This document shows, one piece after another, positions 54,017 through 62,507 of a DNA stretch of 64,000 nucleotides; within the stretch, counting starts at the first letter, position 1, and every line of letters begins with the position of its first letter. The DNA comes from Rhizohabitans arisaemae (lineage in GTDB: Bacteria; Actinomycetota; Actinomycetes; Streptosporangiales; Streptosporangiaceae), in the NCBI RefSeq assembly GCF_025996515.1, contig NZ_BLRH01000035.1, positions 806,001 to 870,000 on the forward strand. The letters run 5' to 3'. The notes below the pieces were generated by a model. The model was not told where the DNA came from and ran no database searches. It saw only the letters and a list, made by a program, of their open reading frames with translations. The translations under genes and the position numbers were made by a program.

Positions 54017-54497
54017 GGCGGCGGACTCCGGCATGTCAGCGCGTCCTCACGTGGGTCGCCGGAAGCCGTCCCGGCCCGGCCGGGTTGCAGGACCACGGAG
54101 CCGGTACGGCCGCACCCACTCTTTCGTCCGTGGGGCGGTGGCAGGACGGACCGCCCGGATGAGGGAGACGCCGCAGGCCGTACCGGCTCCGGTCCTCCGG
54201 TGGGATGACGAGCCGGTTCGGTAGAGGCGGAGACGCCGCGCAGCTCCGGCCTGTCGCCCATGTCCGGCCCGACTCCCTGCGTGTTCTCCGGCGATCGTCA
54301 GCCAAGGGACTTGCGGACTGCGATTTCTTGAATTTTGACGATCTCCATGAAGTGCCGTGCATATTCTTCGTGAATAATAAAACGCCTGTTGTCAAGTCCT
54401 CGATTATTAAGTAAGTCATCAAATTCTGAAAGATATCCTTTGCCAGGTGCCTTGTCGACATAGAGATACGATTAGTGGGTCGCGAAGGGGGCGTCCT
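54017..54497. other. Intergenic region with long inverted repeat and A+T-rich promoter
   Basis: Arms GGAGCCGGTACGGC (54097-54110) and GCCGTACCGGCTCC (54177-54190) are perfectly complementary, 66 bases apart, and belong to the dispersed repeat family. From about 54310 to 54475 the DNA is markedly A+T-rich (AATTTTGACG, AATAATAAAACG), unlike the genes around it, and likely holds the promoter of the peptide/YcaO pair. I see no gene. Confidence 0.55.
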
Positions 54498-54662
54498 ATG
54501 GGAAACGTTGTGGACTACGTCAAGGCCGAGTCCCTCGACAGAGGCGCTCAGCAGCTGACCCAGGCCGAACTCGAGCGACTGGAGGAACTGCTGTCCCCGA
54601 TGACCGGCGACGGTGGATACCGGAGCCCTGAAAACGTCCCCGTCCATGGGCGCCGGGCGTAG
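54498..54662 (+). CDS. Small acidic peptide, candidate RiPP precursor for the adjacent YcaO enzyme
   Basis: This 54-residue peptide has ATG 54498 with AAGGGGG seven bases upstream. The first 34 residues are helical and acidic, with LTQAELERLEELL as a leader-like amphipathic helix. The tail (SPMTGDGGYRSPENVPVHG) is Gly/Pro-rich without Cys, and holds Ser, Thr, Asn and His. It lies 47 bp before a YcaO gene on the same strand. Known precursors of YcaO pathways have this general leader/core build. The absence of Cys argues against thiazoles. No family is recognised. Confidence 0.55.
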   Translation: MGNVVDYVKAESLDRGAQQLTQAELERLEELLSPMTGDGGYRSPENVPVHGRRA

Positions 54663-54709
54663 GCGGGGCACCGCTCCGTACCCCGGATTCGAGGTCCTGA
54701 TGATCCCCG

Positions 54710-56107
54710 ATGCGGTCTCCTGCGATCCACGCGCTGGACCCGGCACGCGCCGGGGAGGGCGCGGGACCGGTGTTCGGTGAAGTGGAGCGGACGGTGCCGC
54801 CCGGCGAGGCCGGGAAACGGGCGGCGGCGGCACTGACCGCGCTGGGCCTGCGGACGGAGTTCGCGGACGTGGGCGGGGGCCGCGATCCGACCGCGTGGTG
54901 GTGCGGACTGCACGGCGACGGGCAAGACGGCTCACCGGTCGCGTGCGGGATGGGGAAGGGGCGCCCGGAGGAAGCCCGCGTGGGCGCGCTGTTCGAGGCC
55001 GTCGAGCACCACCTCACCGGCCGGTCCCGGTTCGACCCCGCCGTCGTGGAACCGGCCGAGCCTTTCGGGCTCGCCGCGGGGTTGTTTCGGGAGGACGCCT
55101 GCGCGCCGCTGCTGGCCGGGATGCCCGGCCGGCGGATGGCCTGCCTGCGCTACCGCTCCCTCGGCGGGGAAGGGGAAGCGCTGGTGCCGCTGTTTCTGTC
55201 CGGCCCCTGGTACACCGAGACCGGCGCCGCCCGGCTCCGTGACCTGGCCGGGGACGACTGCGACTACGCCCACCTGATGCGCTACAGCTGCAACAGCGGC
55301 TCGGCCGCCGGTGTCACTGCTTCCGACGCGCTGTTGCACGCCCTCAACGAGACGATCGAGCGGGACGCGCTGTCCCTGTTCCTGGTGCGGGCCTTCCTGA
55401 GTCGTGCCCGCTTTCGGCCCAGGTTGATCGATGCGGAGACGCTTCCGTACGGCCTCGCGCGGGCGCACGCGACAGCGGGAGAGGTGACCGGGTCGCCGGT
55501 GCATCTGCTGGACATCGGCAGTGACGTCGGTGTGCCGACCATGCTGGCGTACACGGCTCCCACGTCCCGGCATCCGCACCGGCGCGGCGCCGGCACCTCG
55601 CTGAGTCCGGCCTACGCCGCCTGGCGCGCCCTCACCGAGCTCATCCAGGTCACCCTCGGGGAGGGTTTGCCGCAGTCCGGAGCTCTCAAACGTGGTGATC
55701 TGACGGGGCTGGCGGCGCACCCCGAGCTGCACACGTGTGGGCGGTTCGATCTCACCGGCCTCCTGGGTGAGGCGCGTGTGATCCCCTTTCCCCGGGCCGT
55801 CGAGGTGGCCGAGCCATCCGAGGGCCAGGTGCGGAGGGTGGCCGCGATGCTGGCCGCCCGGGGTTACCGGGCCTACCACCGTACGATGTGCGCCCTTCCC
55901 GGCGGGATCACCGCCGTCCACGTGATGGTGCCTGGCATGGAGCGATTCATGCTGATAACCGACGGCAACCTGGTCATCCCCGGCCGTAGAGGGCAGGCAG
56001 CCGCGGCCGGGCGGCCCTTTCCCCGGCCTCCGGAAGGGTTTCCAAACGATCGATGCCTGGCTATTGGCGGCACTATTAATGAGGCGGCCGGTTTTTCCGG
56101 TTTATAA
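54710..56107 (+). CDS. Stand-alone YcaO-domain cyclodehydratase-like enzyme
   Basis: This 465-residue protein has YcaO ATP-binding blocks: GMGKGRPEEARVGALFEAVEHH near residues 83-105, SCNSGSAAGVTASDALLHALNETIERDAL (ATP/Mg Glu residues) near 195-223, and PAYAAWRALTELIQV. YcaO enzymes activate peptide amides with ATP to form azolines, amidines or thioamides, or modify ribosomal S12. No E1-like/ocin-ThiF partner, TfuA, dehydrogenase or peptidase is adjacent. The small peptide gene just upstream is its likely substrate. The C-terminus is PRPPEGFP-rich but does not end in PxPxP. Confidence 0.85.
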   Translation: MRSPAIHALDPARAGEGAGPVFGEVERTVPPGEAGKRAAAALTALGLRTEFADVGGGRDPTAWWCGLHGDGQDGSPVACGMGKGRPEEARVGALFEAVEHHLTGRSRFDPAVVEPAEPFGLAAGLFREDACAPLLAGMPGRRMACLRYRSLGGEGEALVPLFLSGPWYTETGAARLRDLAGDDCDYAHLMRYSCNSGSAAGVTASDALLHALNETIERDALSLFLVRAFLSRARFRPRLIDAETLPYGLARAHATAGEVTGSPVHLLDIGSDVGVPTMLAYTAPTSRHPHRRGAGTSLSPAYAAWRALTELIQVTLGEGLPQSGALKRGDLTGLAAHPELHTCGRFDLTGLLGEARVIPFPRAVEVAEPSEGQVRRVAAMLAARGYRAYHRTMCALPGGITAVHVMVPGMERFMLITDGNLVIPGRRGQAAAAGRPFPRPPEGFPNDRCLAIGGTINEAAGFSGL

Positions 56108-56163
56108 AGCTGCCTGTGTTGGTGTTTGGTTCTCTTTTCGACTTATGTCAATACAGTAGACTT

Positions 56164-58347
56164 ATGTCATTGCGATATCGGCAGAATCGCAAAGCGAGGG
56201 CGTCCGTCGCGCTCGGCGTTCTCCTCTTGGCGCTGTCCACCGTGTTCCTGTTGGTCGCCCCGCGACTGCCCGGGGGATCGGGGACAACGGTCGGAGCCGC
56301 CTCCATCGTGGCGGCGGCGGCCAGCGCGATGGCGCTGGGCAACGGCTTGGTGCAGTTCCTGTCCTGGTGGCGCAGACGAGCCGCACCGGCGCCCGCGCCG
56401 ACGTCGGCCGACATCGCCACCGCGAAGGACATCCTGGGCGGTCTGGTGACCCAGCAATGGCGTGACGAGACGGCCCTGCGCTCACTGTGCGATCCGGAGC
56501 CCATGCCGCTGCCCTGGCGCTCGACGCGGCGGCGCGAACTCGTCGACCACCCCGAGATCATCGCCAAGGGCACCGTGGCCTTCCCCGGCTTGGGCTTGCA
56601 CATCGCGGACATGGTGCGCAACTTCCGCGACCTTCGCTGCCGTCGGCTGGTCATTCTGGGCGATCCGGGTACCGGCAAGACGACACTGGCCGTGCAACTG
56701 GTGCTCGAACTGCTGCGTACGCGGCGGCCGGAGGAACCGGTCCCGGTGCTGCTCTCGGCTGTACGCTGGGACGACCGCCTCTACCCGAACCTCCAGGACT
56801 GGCTGGCGGCGAGCCTGGCGTCGGACTACCCCGCACTGCGCGCGGAGAGCCTCGGCCCCGACATCCCGGAGACGCTCGTGGCCCGCGGCGAGGTGCTGCC
56901 CGTCATCGACGGGCTGGACGAGCTGCCCGGCTCCGCCCGCGTGGACCTGCTCACCGCGCTGAACCGCTCGATGCACGAGAACGACCAACTCGTCATCACC
57001 TGCCGTACGGACCAGTTCGCGAAGTCCGTCCAGGAGGTCGGCGACGTCCTCACCGCGACGGCGGTCATCGAGCCACAGCCCATGACCCCCGTCGCGGCTG
57101 CGGAATACCTGCGGGCGTGCCTTCCCCCCGTGCCGCATCCCGCCTGGCCCCGGGTCCTTTCTGCGCTGCGTACGGGCGCCGCCCCCGCGCTGTCCGAGGT
57201 CACCTCGACGTCCCTGGGGCTCTGGCTGGTCCGCGCCACCTACATCGCGCCGCGGGTGGATCCCACGCCGCTGCTGGAACTCGGGCGCGGCAGCACGGCG
57301 GAACTGCACGACCATCTGTGCGACCAGCTCATCCCCGCCCTGGTGAGTGCCCGCCCACCCGCCGACAACCCGGCCCAGCCCTTCCGGCCGCAGCACGCGT
57401 GGCGCCCGGAGCAGGTCGGACGCTGGCTCACCTACCTTTCCCGCCAGCTCCAGTTCAGCGAGGACGACCCACGCGACATGGCGTGGTGGCACCTGGCCCG
57501 CCATGCCTCCAGCCGCGCGGTCCGGGTGTGGTCGGGCATCGCGATCGGAATCGGGGTCGGGCTGGTCTTCCTGCTGCTGACCGGGATGCCCCACGCCAGC
57601 CTGGGCATCGGCCTGCTGTCCGCGCTCGTGGTCCTGATCATGATCGGGTCCTGGTTCACCGAGCCGCCGGGCCACGCCGACTTCCAGCTCCGCGACAGAA
57701 TCCCCCAGCTCCTCCGCGTCCTGCGGGACGGGCTGATCGTCGGAGCCCTGGGGGCTCTCGTCGGCTGGCTCATGGCCAGCCCGGTGGGAGGCACGAAGGT
57801 CGGTTTGCTGGCCGCGCGGGACATCGGCCTGCTCTCCGGCATCGGGTTCATCGTCGTACTCAGCCTCATCCGCTGGGTCGAGCACCCCACCGCCGCCGCG
57901 ACCGCCAGATCCCCTCGCTCGACCTGGCGGGCCGACCGGAACCTGACCGTCATCCGGATCGTCAGCGGGCTCGTGGTCGGACTCATGGGCGGGGCGATCG
58001 GGCTGAAGGCGCAGCTCAGCCCGAGCGTCGCGATTGTCGGCGGGCTGCTGCTGGGACTGCTGTTCGGGATCATCCTGGGACGCCACCACGCCTGGCTGGC
58101 CTACAAGCTGACCGTCCCCCGGCTGGCCGCCAAGGGGTGGGTGCCGCTGCGGGCGATGGACTTCCTGGACGACGCCCACCGTCTGGGTCTGCTGCGCACC
58201 GAGGGGCCGTACTACCAGTTCCGGCACGTCGAGTTGCAGCAGCATCTCGCGCGCGGGCGGCAGGGGTCCCCCGCGAAGGAAGGACGGAGACCGCCAAGAG
58301 CCCGGACATCCGGCCGGCGAACGCGAACACCGTCCAAGGAGATCTGA
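56164..58347 (+). CDS. Membrane NACHT-domain NTPase (STAND)
   Basis: This 727-residue protein has two N-terminal helices (VALGVLLLALSTVFLLVAP and an Ala-rich one), a linker, then a NACHT module with Walker A GDPGTGKTT (166-174) and Walker B PVIDGLDELPG (Asp pair at about 248-252). A helical region follows to about 450, then four to six helices (IAIGIGVGLVFLLL, LGIGLLSALVVLIMI, GLIVGALGALVGWLM, VSGLVVGLMGGAIG, IVGGLLLGLLFGIILG) and a short basic tail. The trypsin-nuclease gene follows 58 bp downstream, so the two probably work together. ATG 56164 lacks a clear ribosome site. Confidence 0.85.
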   Translation: MSLRYRQNRKARASVALGVLLLALSTVFLLVAPRLPGGSGTTVGAASIVAAAASAMALGNGLVQFLSWWRRRAAPAPAPTSADIATAKDILGGLVTQQWRDETALRSLCDPEPMPLPWRSTRRRELVDHPEIIAKGTVAFPGLGLHIADMVRNFRDLRCRRLVILGDPGTGKTTLAVQLVLELLRTRRPEEPVPVLLSAVRWDDRLYPNLQDWLAASLASDYPALRAESLGPDIPETLVARGEVLPVIDGLDELPGSARVDLLTALNRSMHENDQLVITCRTDQFAKSVQEVGDVLTATAVIEPQPMTPVAAAEYLRACLPPVPHPAWPRVLSALRTGAAPALSEVTSTSLGLWLVRATYIAPRVDPTPLLELGRGSTAELHDHLCDQLIPALVSARPPADNPAQPFRPQHAWRPEQVGRWLTYLSRQLQFSEDDPRDMAWWHLARHASSRAVRVWSGIAIGIGVGLVFLLLTGMPHASLGIGLLSALVVLIMIGSWFTEPPGHADFQLRDRIPQLLRVLRDGLIVGALGALVGWLMASPVGGTKVGLLAARDIGLLSGIGFIVVLSLIRWVEHPTAAATARSPRSTWRADRNLTVIRIVSGLVVGLMGGAIGLKAQLSPSVAIVGGLLLGLLFGIILGRHHAWLAYKLTVPRLAAKGWVPLRAMDFLDDAHRLGLLRTEGPYYQFRHVELQQHLARGRQGSPAKEGRRPPRARTSGRRTRTPSKEI

Positions 58348-58405
58348 CTCCGGCCGGGAGCAACCGCTTTCGCCGGGACGGCACCAGGTCCGAAGGGGGC
58401 AGGGC

Positions 58406-60436
58406 ATGACCACGATGGAAGAGACGCCTGCCACGCTGCGGGAGGACGTCGCGGCGCGGGTGGCCGACAGGAGTGAGCAGCGCCGCCGGAAGATCGCGGT
58501 GCTCGCCGAGCCGGGCGGGATCGCCCGGGCCGACGAGCCCGAGCGGGTGGCCGACCGCATCGACCGGCTCAGCCACCACTACCCGGGCATCCGCCCGATC
58601 GACCCAGCGGCGATCACCGCGGCCGAACCGGCGGCCGTCACGGCGGCGGCGGTGGTGCTGGAGCGGATCATCCAAACCAACGACCTGCTGCCCGTCGGCT
58701 ACCTGGAAGGCGGGGCGGTCGCGGCGCGGGCGGTCGGGCGCGTGGTCATCCGCGACGTCCGCGGACGGCCGACCGGATACGGCACCGGCTCGCTGGTCTC
58801 CCCGGAGCTGCTGCTCACCAACCATCACGTGCTCACCGACGCCGCCACAGCCGGCCAAAGCGTCGTCGAGTTCGACTACCAGGACGGTGTCGACGGACGG
58901 CCCCTGCCGCCACAGAGATTCTCCCTGGACCCGGACCGGTTCTTCTTCGCCGACGAGCAGCTGGACTTCGCACTGGTGGCGGTGAAGGCCGGCCCGGGCG
59001 AGCTGGCCCGGTTCGGGTTCAACCGGATGATGGCCGCCGAGGGCAAAGCCATCGTCGGGGACTTCGTCACGATCGTCCAGCATCCGGGTGGGGAAAGGAA
59101 GCAGGTCGCCCTGCGGGAGAACCGCATCGTCGACATCCTGGAGCTGTTCCTGCACTACCAGACCGACACCGAGCCGGGCTCCTCCGGCTCTCCGGTCTTC
59201 AACGACCAGTGGGAGATCGTGGCCCTGCACCACGCCGGCGTCCCCGATCCCGACCGCGACGACTTCGGCGGCGTCATCAACGAGGGGGTGCGGGTCAGCC
59301 GACTGCTGGACTTCCTGCGCGGCCGGGCGTTCCCGCCGGCCCAGCAGGCCCTGGTCGACCGGTTGCTCACCGACCGCGTCGGCCTCCCGTCAGCCTCACC
59401 GGCCTCGGACGCGCCGGCCGCCCGACCGGCCGAGCGGCGGGAGACGGTGGGACAGGCGGCTGACGGGCAGATGCCGCTGACGCTCACGCTGTCGGTCCCC
59501 GTCGACGTCCTGCTCCGCGGCGAGCCGGTCGAGACGGCCCGTACGGCCGGGGCGGTGCCGGAGGCGATCCAGATCGATCCGGACTACGCACACCGGCGCG
59601 GCTACGACCCGGGCTTCCTGCCAGGCGGGCATCGGGTGCCGCTGCCCGCCCTCGACCCCGATCTCCTCGCGCTGGCGGCCCGCAACCGGCAGGCCGGCGA
59701 CGGGCAGGAGCATGTGCTGGACTACCACCACTTCAGCGTGGTGCTGAACCGTCGGCGGCGGCTGGCCTTCTTCACCGCGGTCAACATCGACGGGGAGACC
59801 AGCGTCCGTATCCGCCGCGATCCCGACCGATGGGTTTTCGACCCTCGCCTGCCCGACAGCGAGCAGACAGGGGAGGAGGTCTACCGCGACAACCCCCTGG
59901 ACCGCGGCCATCTGGTCCGCCGCCTGGACCCAGCCTGGGGCGCCGGCCAAGCCGTGGCCAAGGCCGGCAACGACGACACCTTCCACTTCACCAACTGCAC
60001 CCCGCAGCACAAGGACTTCAACCAGAACCGGACCACCTGGGCCGGTCTGGAGGACTACATCCTGGAGAACGCCGACAACCGCGACCTGAAGGTCACCGTC
60101 TTCACCGGCCCGGTCCTGGCCGCCGACGACGACCCCTACCGAGGTGTCCAGCTGCCCCGCCAGTACTGGAAGGTCGTGGCGATGACCAAGCAGAACGGGG
60201 AATTGTCGGCCACCGGCTACCTGCTCAGCCAGGATCACCTCATCGAGGGCCTGGAAGCCGCCGGCGAGGATTTCTCCTACGGCGCCTACAAGACCTACCA
60301 GGTCCCGATCCGGCGCATCGAGCACCTCACCCGGCTGTCCTTCGACACCCTCGCCGACGCCGACCCGCTAGCCCGAATGGAGGTGACGGACACCGCGGCA
60401 CGGGAGATCACCCATCTTTCTCAGCTCACCCTCTGA
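58406..60436 (+). CDS. Trypsin-like serine protease fused to DNA/RNA non-specific endonuclease
   Basis: This 676-residue protein has two parts. Residues about 100-300 are a trypsin-like protease: His141 in LLTNHHVL, Asp187 in LDFALVAV, Ser260 in EPGSSGSPVF. Residues about 395-660 are a beta-beta-alpha-metal nuclease of the NUC (DNA/RNA non-specific endonuclease) family: DRGH at 499-502 (catalytic His502), then FTNCTPQHKDFNQN with Asn530 and metal Asn. There is no signal peptide, so it should be cytosolic. The pair with the NACHT gene suggests a sensor-controlled effector in which proteolysis could free or arm the nuclease. Confidence 0.88.
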   Translation: MTTMEETPATLREDVAARVADRSEQRRRKIAVLAEPGGIARADEPERVADRIDRLSHHYPGIRPIDPAAITAAEPAAVTAAAVVLERIIQTNDLLPVGYLEGGAVAARAVGRVVIRDVRGRPTGYGTGSLVSPELLLTNHHVLTDAATAGQSVVEFDYQDGVDGRPLPPQRFSLDPDRFFFADEQLDFALVAVKAGPGELARFGFNRMMAAEGKAIVGDFVTIVQHPGGERKQVALRENRIVDILELFLHYQTDTEPGSSGSPVFNDQWEIVALHHAGVPDPDRDDFGGVINEGVRVSRLLDFLRGRAFPPAQQALVDRLLTDRVGLPSASPASDAPAARPAERRETVGQAADGQMPLTLTLSVPVDVLLRGEPVETARTAGAVPEAIQIDPDYAHRRGYDPGFLPGGHRVPLPALDPDLLALAARNRQAGDGQEHVLDYHHFSVVLNRRRRLAFFTAVNIDGETSVRIRRDPDRWVFDPRLPDSEQTGEEVYRDNPLDRGHLVRRLDPAWGAGQAVAKAGNDDTFHFTNCTPQHKDFNQNRTTWAGLEDYILENADNRDLKVTVFTGPVLAADDDPYRGVQLPRQYWKVVAMTKQNGELSATGYLLSQDHLIEGLEAAGEDFSYGAYKTYQVPIRRIEHLTRLSFDTLADADPLARMEVTDTAAREITHLSQLTL

Positions 60437-60625
60437 CAATCGCCTCGCACCTACCCTGCCCTCACCGAGGCGGTGGCGACCTTCTCCCCCGGTCGCCGGG
60501 AGACTGGTTCACCATCAACTCCTGCCTCCTCCCACCACCGCTCATAAGTGATCAACATGCCGATTCCGGGTACGGGCTACGCCGAATTGGGCGCCTGGGT
60601 CCTGCGGCCGGTGTCCGGTTCACCC
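60419..60625. repeat. Direct repeat, copy 1 (about 210 bp)
   Basis: This begins in the last codons of the protease-nuclease gene (TCAGCTCACCCTCTGA) and runs to just before the HTH gene start. It matches 61768-61978 with about 80% identity by eye, including CTGCCTCCTCCCACCACCG and ATGCCGATTCCGGG blocks. It is the left border of a segment that carries the HTH and CYTH genes. Confidence 0.8.
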
Positions 60626-60627
60626 TG

Positions 60628-61041
60628 ATGCCGGTGTCCGCCGCCACCGAGCAGAAGCTTCGCGAGGCCATGGCCCGCCTGTCGGCTGGCGAGCCCCTGC
60701 ACACCGACGGCGCGCTGACCAAGGAGAACCTGGCATGCGAGGTGAAAGTCAGCCACGCCACCGTCCACCGCGTCGAGGAGATCCTGGCTGAATGGGACGC
60801 CAAGGTGGCCCGTCCGATGCTCCGTACGCCGGGAGAAGTCCAACGCGACGAGACAATCGCCGACCTACGCAATCGACTACGGGACGCCGCCGCCAGGGCG
60901 ACCGAACTCCGGGGCAGGCTCGACGCACTCGCCACGATGATCGCGAACCAGTACTACGAGAACCTCGAACTGAGAAAGAAGGCATCGGCCCAGCGACAAG
61001 GCCGGGTTTCCGCCCTACCCGCGTCAACCCCCAGGCCGTAG
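60628..61041 (+). CDS. HTH plus coiled-coil protein, function unknown
   Basis: This 137-residue protein has an N-terminal helical region with an HTH-like LTKENLACEVKVSHATVHRV, followed by a coiled coil (RDETIADLRNRLRDAAARATELRGRLDALATM) and a basic tail. The layout resembles DUF6262/TnpC-like accessory proteins of mobile elements, but I cannot confirm this. It begins directly at the end of the direct repeat copy 1. No strong ribosome site is seen. Confidence 0.5.
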   Translation: MPVSAATEQKLREAMARLSAGEPLHTDGALTKENLACEVKVSHATVHRVEEILAEWDAKVARPMLRTPGEVQRDETIADLRNRLRDAAARATELRGRLDALATMIANQYYENLELRKKASAQRQGRVSALPASTPRP

Positions 61042-61080
61042 CCTCGGCCGGCGCCGGCGCTCGCCAAGAACCTGGGCCGT

Positions 61081-61620
61081 CTACTCGAAGCGCAGGCTGT
61101 CGATGGCGTGGAGGTCGATGCCGTACTGGGCGTAGACCTCCGTCGTATTGATCGAGGTCAGAGACTCGCGCGCGATCCCGAGACGCGCCGCCGCTGCCCA
61201 GACCTCGTCCTCGCTGTCGGCTTCAACTTCCAGATACGGCGGAATGCTCGGCCACTCATCGACCTCCAAGCGCACCGCACCAAGCCGATACGAGGTCCGG
61301 TAGTTCTCCTGGTAGGTACGTGGCGCCAGCCCAGCTAGCTGAAGAAGCGCATGCGCCTCCGCGAAGTCGCTGACCACGACCTCCGTCTCATGAGTGCCGT
61401 CGACCTCGTCCGACAAGATCTGCTTGACGCACAGAGTGACGGTCTGGCCCGTATCACGGAGCCGGACCCACTTGCCCACCAGAGCCGGGATGGTGTCGTA
61501 GACGTAGCGTCGCTGCAGCTGCCGATCGCTGACCTGCTCCCCGCCGGCCTCGTCAATGAGTTGCCGGACCTTCTCCGGGTCGACCTCCAAGGCCTTCGCC
61601 TCGTATTCGATGCCTGCCAT
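61081..61620 (-). CDS. CYTH domain protein (class IV adenylate cyclase/thiamine triphosphatase-like)
   Basis: This 179-residue protein begins with the E-x-E-x-K signature (IEYEAKAL: Glu5, Glu7, Lys9), then RRYVYDTIPALVGKWVRLRDTGQTVTLCVKQI, YRTSYRLGAVRLEVDEWPSIPPYLEVEA with paired metal-binding Glu residues. CYTH enzymes act on triphosphates (thiamine triphosphate, polyphosphate, or ATP to cAMP). ATG 61620 follows AAGGA with 8-base spacing. It lies between the two direct repeats. Confidence 0.85.
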   Translation of the reverse strand: MAGIEYEAKALEVDPEKVRQLIDEAGGEQVSDRQLQRRYVYDTIPALVGKWVRLRDTGQTVTLCVKQILSDEVDGTHETEVVVSDFAEAHALLQLAGLAPRTYQENYRTSYRLGAVRLEVDEWPSIPPYLEVEADSEDEVWAAAARLGIARESLTSINTTEVYAQYGIDLHAIDSLRFE

Positions 61621-61677
61621 GAACGGGTTCCTTCGCTTTCCCGCCGGGCCGCCATAGCCGGGCGCCACTCACCATAG

Positions 61678-61794
61678 ATCACGCTGACCAAGCGGTACGG
61701 GTCCAAGGTCGCCGTCGATCACCTGTCGTTCGAGGTGAAACCGGGGCAGGTGACCGGGTTCCTCCTCTCTCAGCTCACCCTCTGACAATCGCCC
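61678..61794 (+). pseudogene. Remnant of an ABC transporter ATPase N-terminus
   Basis: The plus frame reads ITLTKRYGSKVAVDHLSFEV then KPGQVTGFL, the standard start of an ABC-2-type exporter ATPase just before Walker A. At 61764 it runs in frame into LSQLTL and a TGA, the same end as the protease-nuclease gene. The Walker A and everything after are lost. This is a breakpoint created when repeat copy 2 was joined. Confidence 0.8.
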
Positions 61795-61978
61795 CGCACG
61801 CCGACCCGGCCCGCACCGAGGCGGTGGCGACCTTCGCCCCCGGTCGCCCGGCGACCGGTTCATCGAGGATTTCCTGCCTCCTCCCACCACCGCCACTAAG
61901 TGATCACCATGCCGATTCCGGGCACGGGCTACGCCGAATCGGGCGCCTGGATCCTGCGGTCAGTGACCGGCTCCACCC
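61768..61978. repeat. Direct repeat, copy 2 (about 210 bp)
   Basis: The second copy of the 60419-60625 sequence, in the same orientation, offset by about 1350 bp with small indels. Here the ATG-proximal part is not followed by the HTH gene. Confidence 0.8.
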
Positions 61979-62249
61979 GTCGTCGAAACGCCTCCCGCAG
62001 CCCCGGTCAGTGCCAGGGGGCTGGTTCGGGTTGCGGCTCTCGCCCTCACAGGCTGGGGTGCCATGTCCTTCCCAATCGGGTCACTCGCAGCATTCTCAAG
62101 CACACCGATTGACCGCAGGAGGATCGCAGACTGATCCTCAACACGTCGGAGCATGCGATTCCCAAGGCGCGTGGTTCGCCAAGTGTCCTGGGAGGTGTGG
62201 CTGCGCGAACCGGCGTCAGGCGAGAACTCTGAACTGGAAGGAGGTTCCG
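61979..62249. other. Noncoding stretch before the DUF6879 unit
   Basis: About 270 bp with no supportable gene. It ends in a strong GGAAGGAGG ribosome site for the next gene and presumably contains its promoter. Confidence 0.4.
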
Positions 62250-62507
62250 ATGGCTCTACGGTTTGTGGGCAAAGATCCAGAGTTGGATCACAACGGATCC
62301 CCTACGATCTACGAGGACGGGGACACATACATCCTCCAAGGATGGGTGATCGAGGATCCGTTGACCCTTGCGGAGATCCATGAATTTCAGCCCATCCCTG
62401 ATGGCGAGGCGGTCATTCGTTTTCCGAAACGGATGATGCCACTCTTCCCGGAGGTTTACTGTGCGGCCGACGACGAGCGCCGTCAGCGTGGCGACGGCGA
62501 CGCGTAA
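62250..62507 (+). CDS. Small conserved-type protein upstream of DUF6879
   Basis: This 85-residue acidic protein has ATG 62250 with a very good GGAAGGAGG site. It shows IYEDGDTYILQGWVIEDPLTLAEI and DGEAVIRFPKRMM. I know no function for it. Such small proteins are often found before DUF6879 genes in actinobacteria. It overlaps the next gene by 47 bp, so the two are tightly linked. Confidence 0.7.
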   Translation: MALRFVGKDPELDHNGSPTIYEDGDTYILQGWVIEDPLTLAEIHEFQPIPDGEAVIRFPKRMMPLFPEVYCAADDERRQRGDGDA

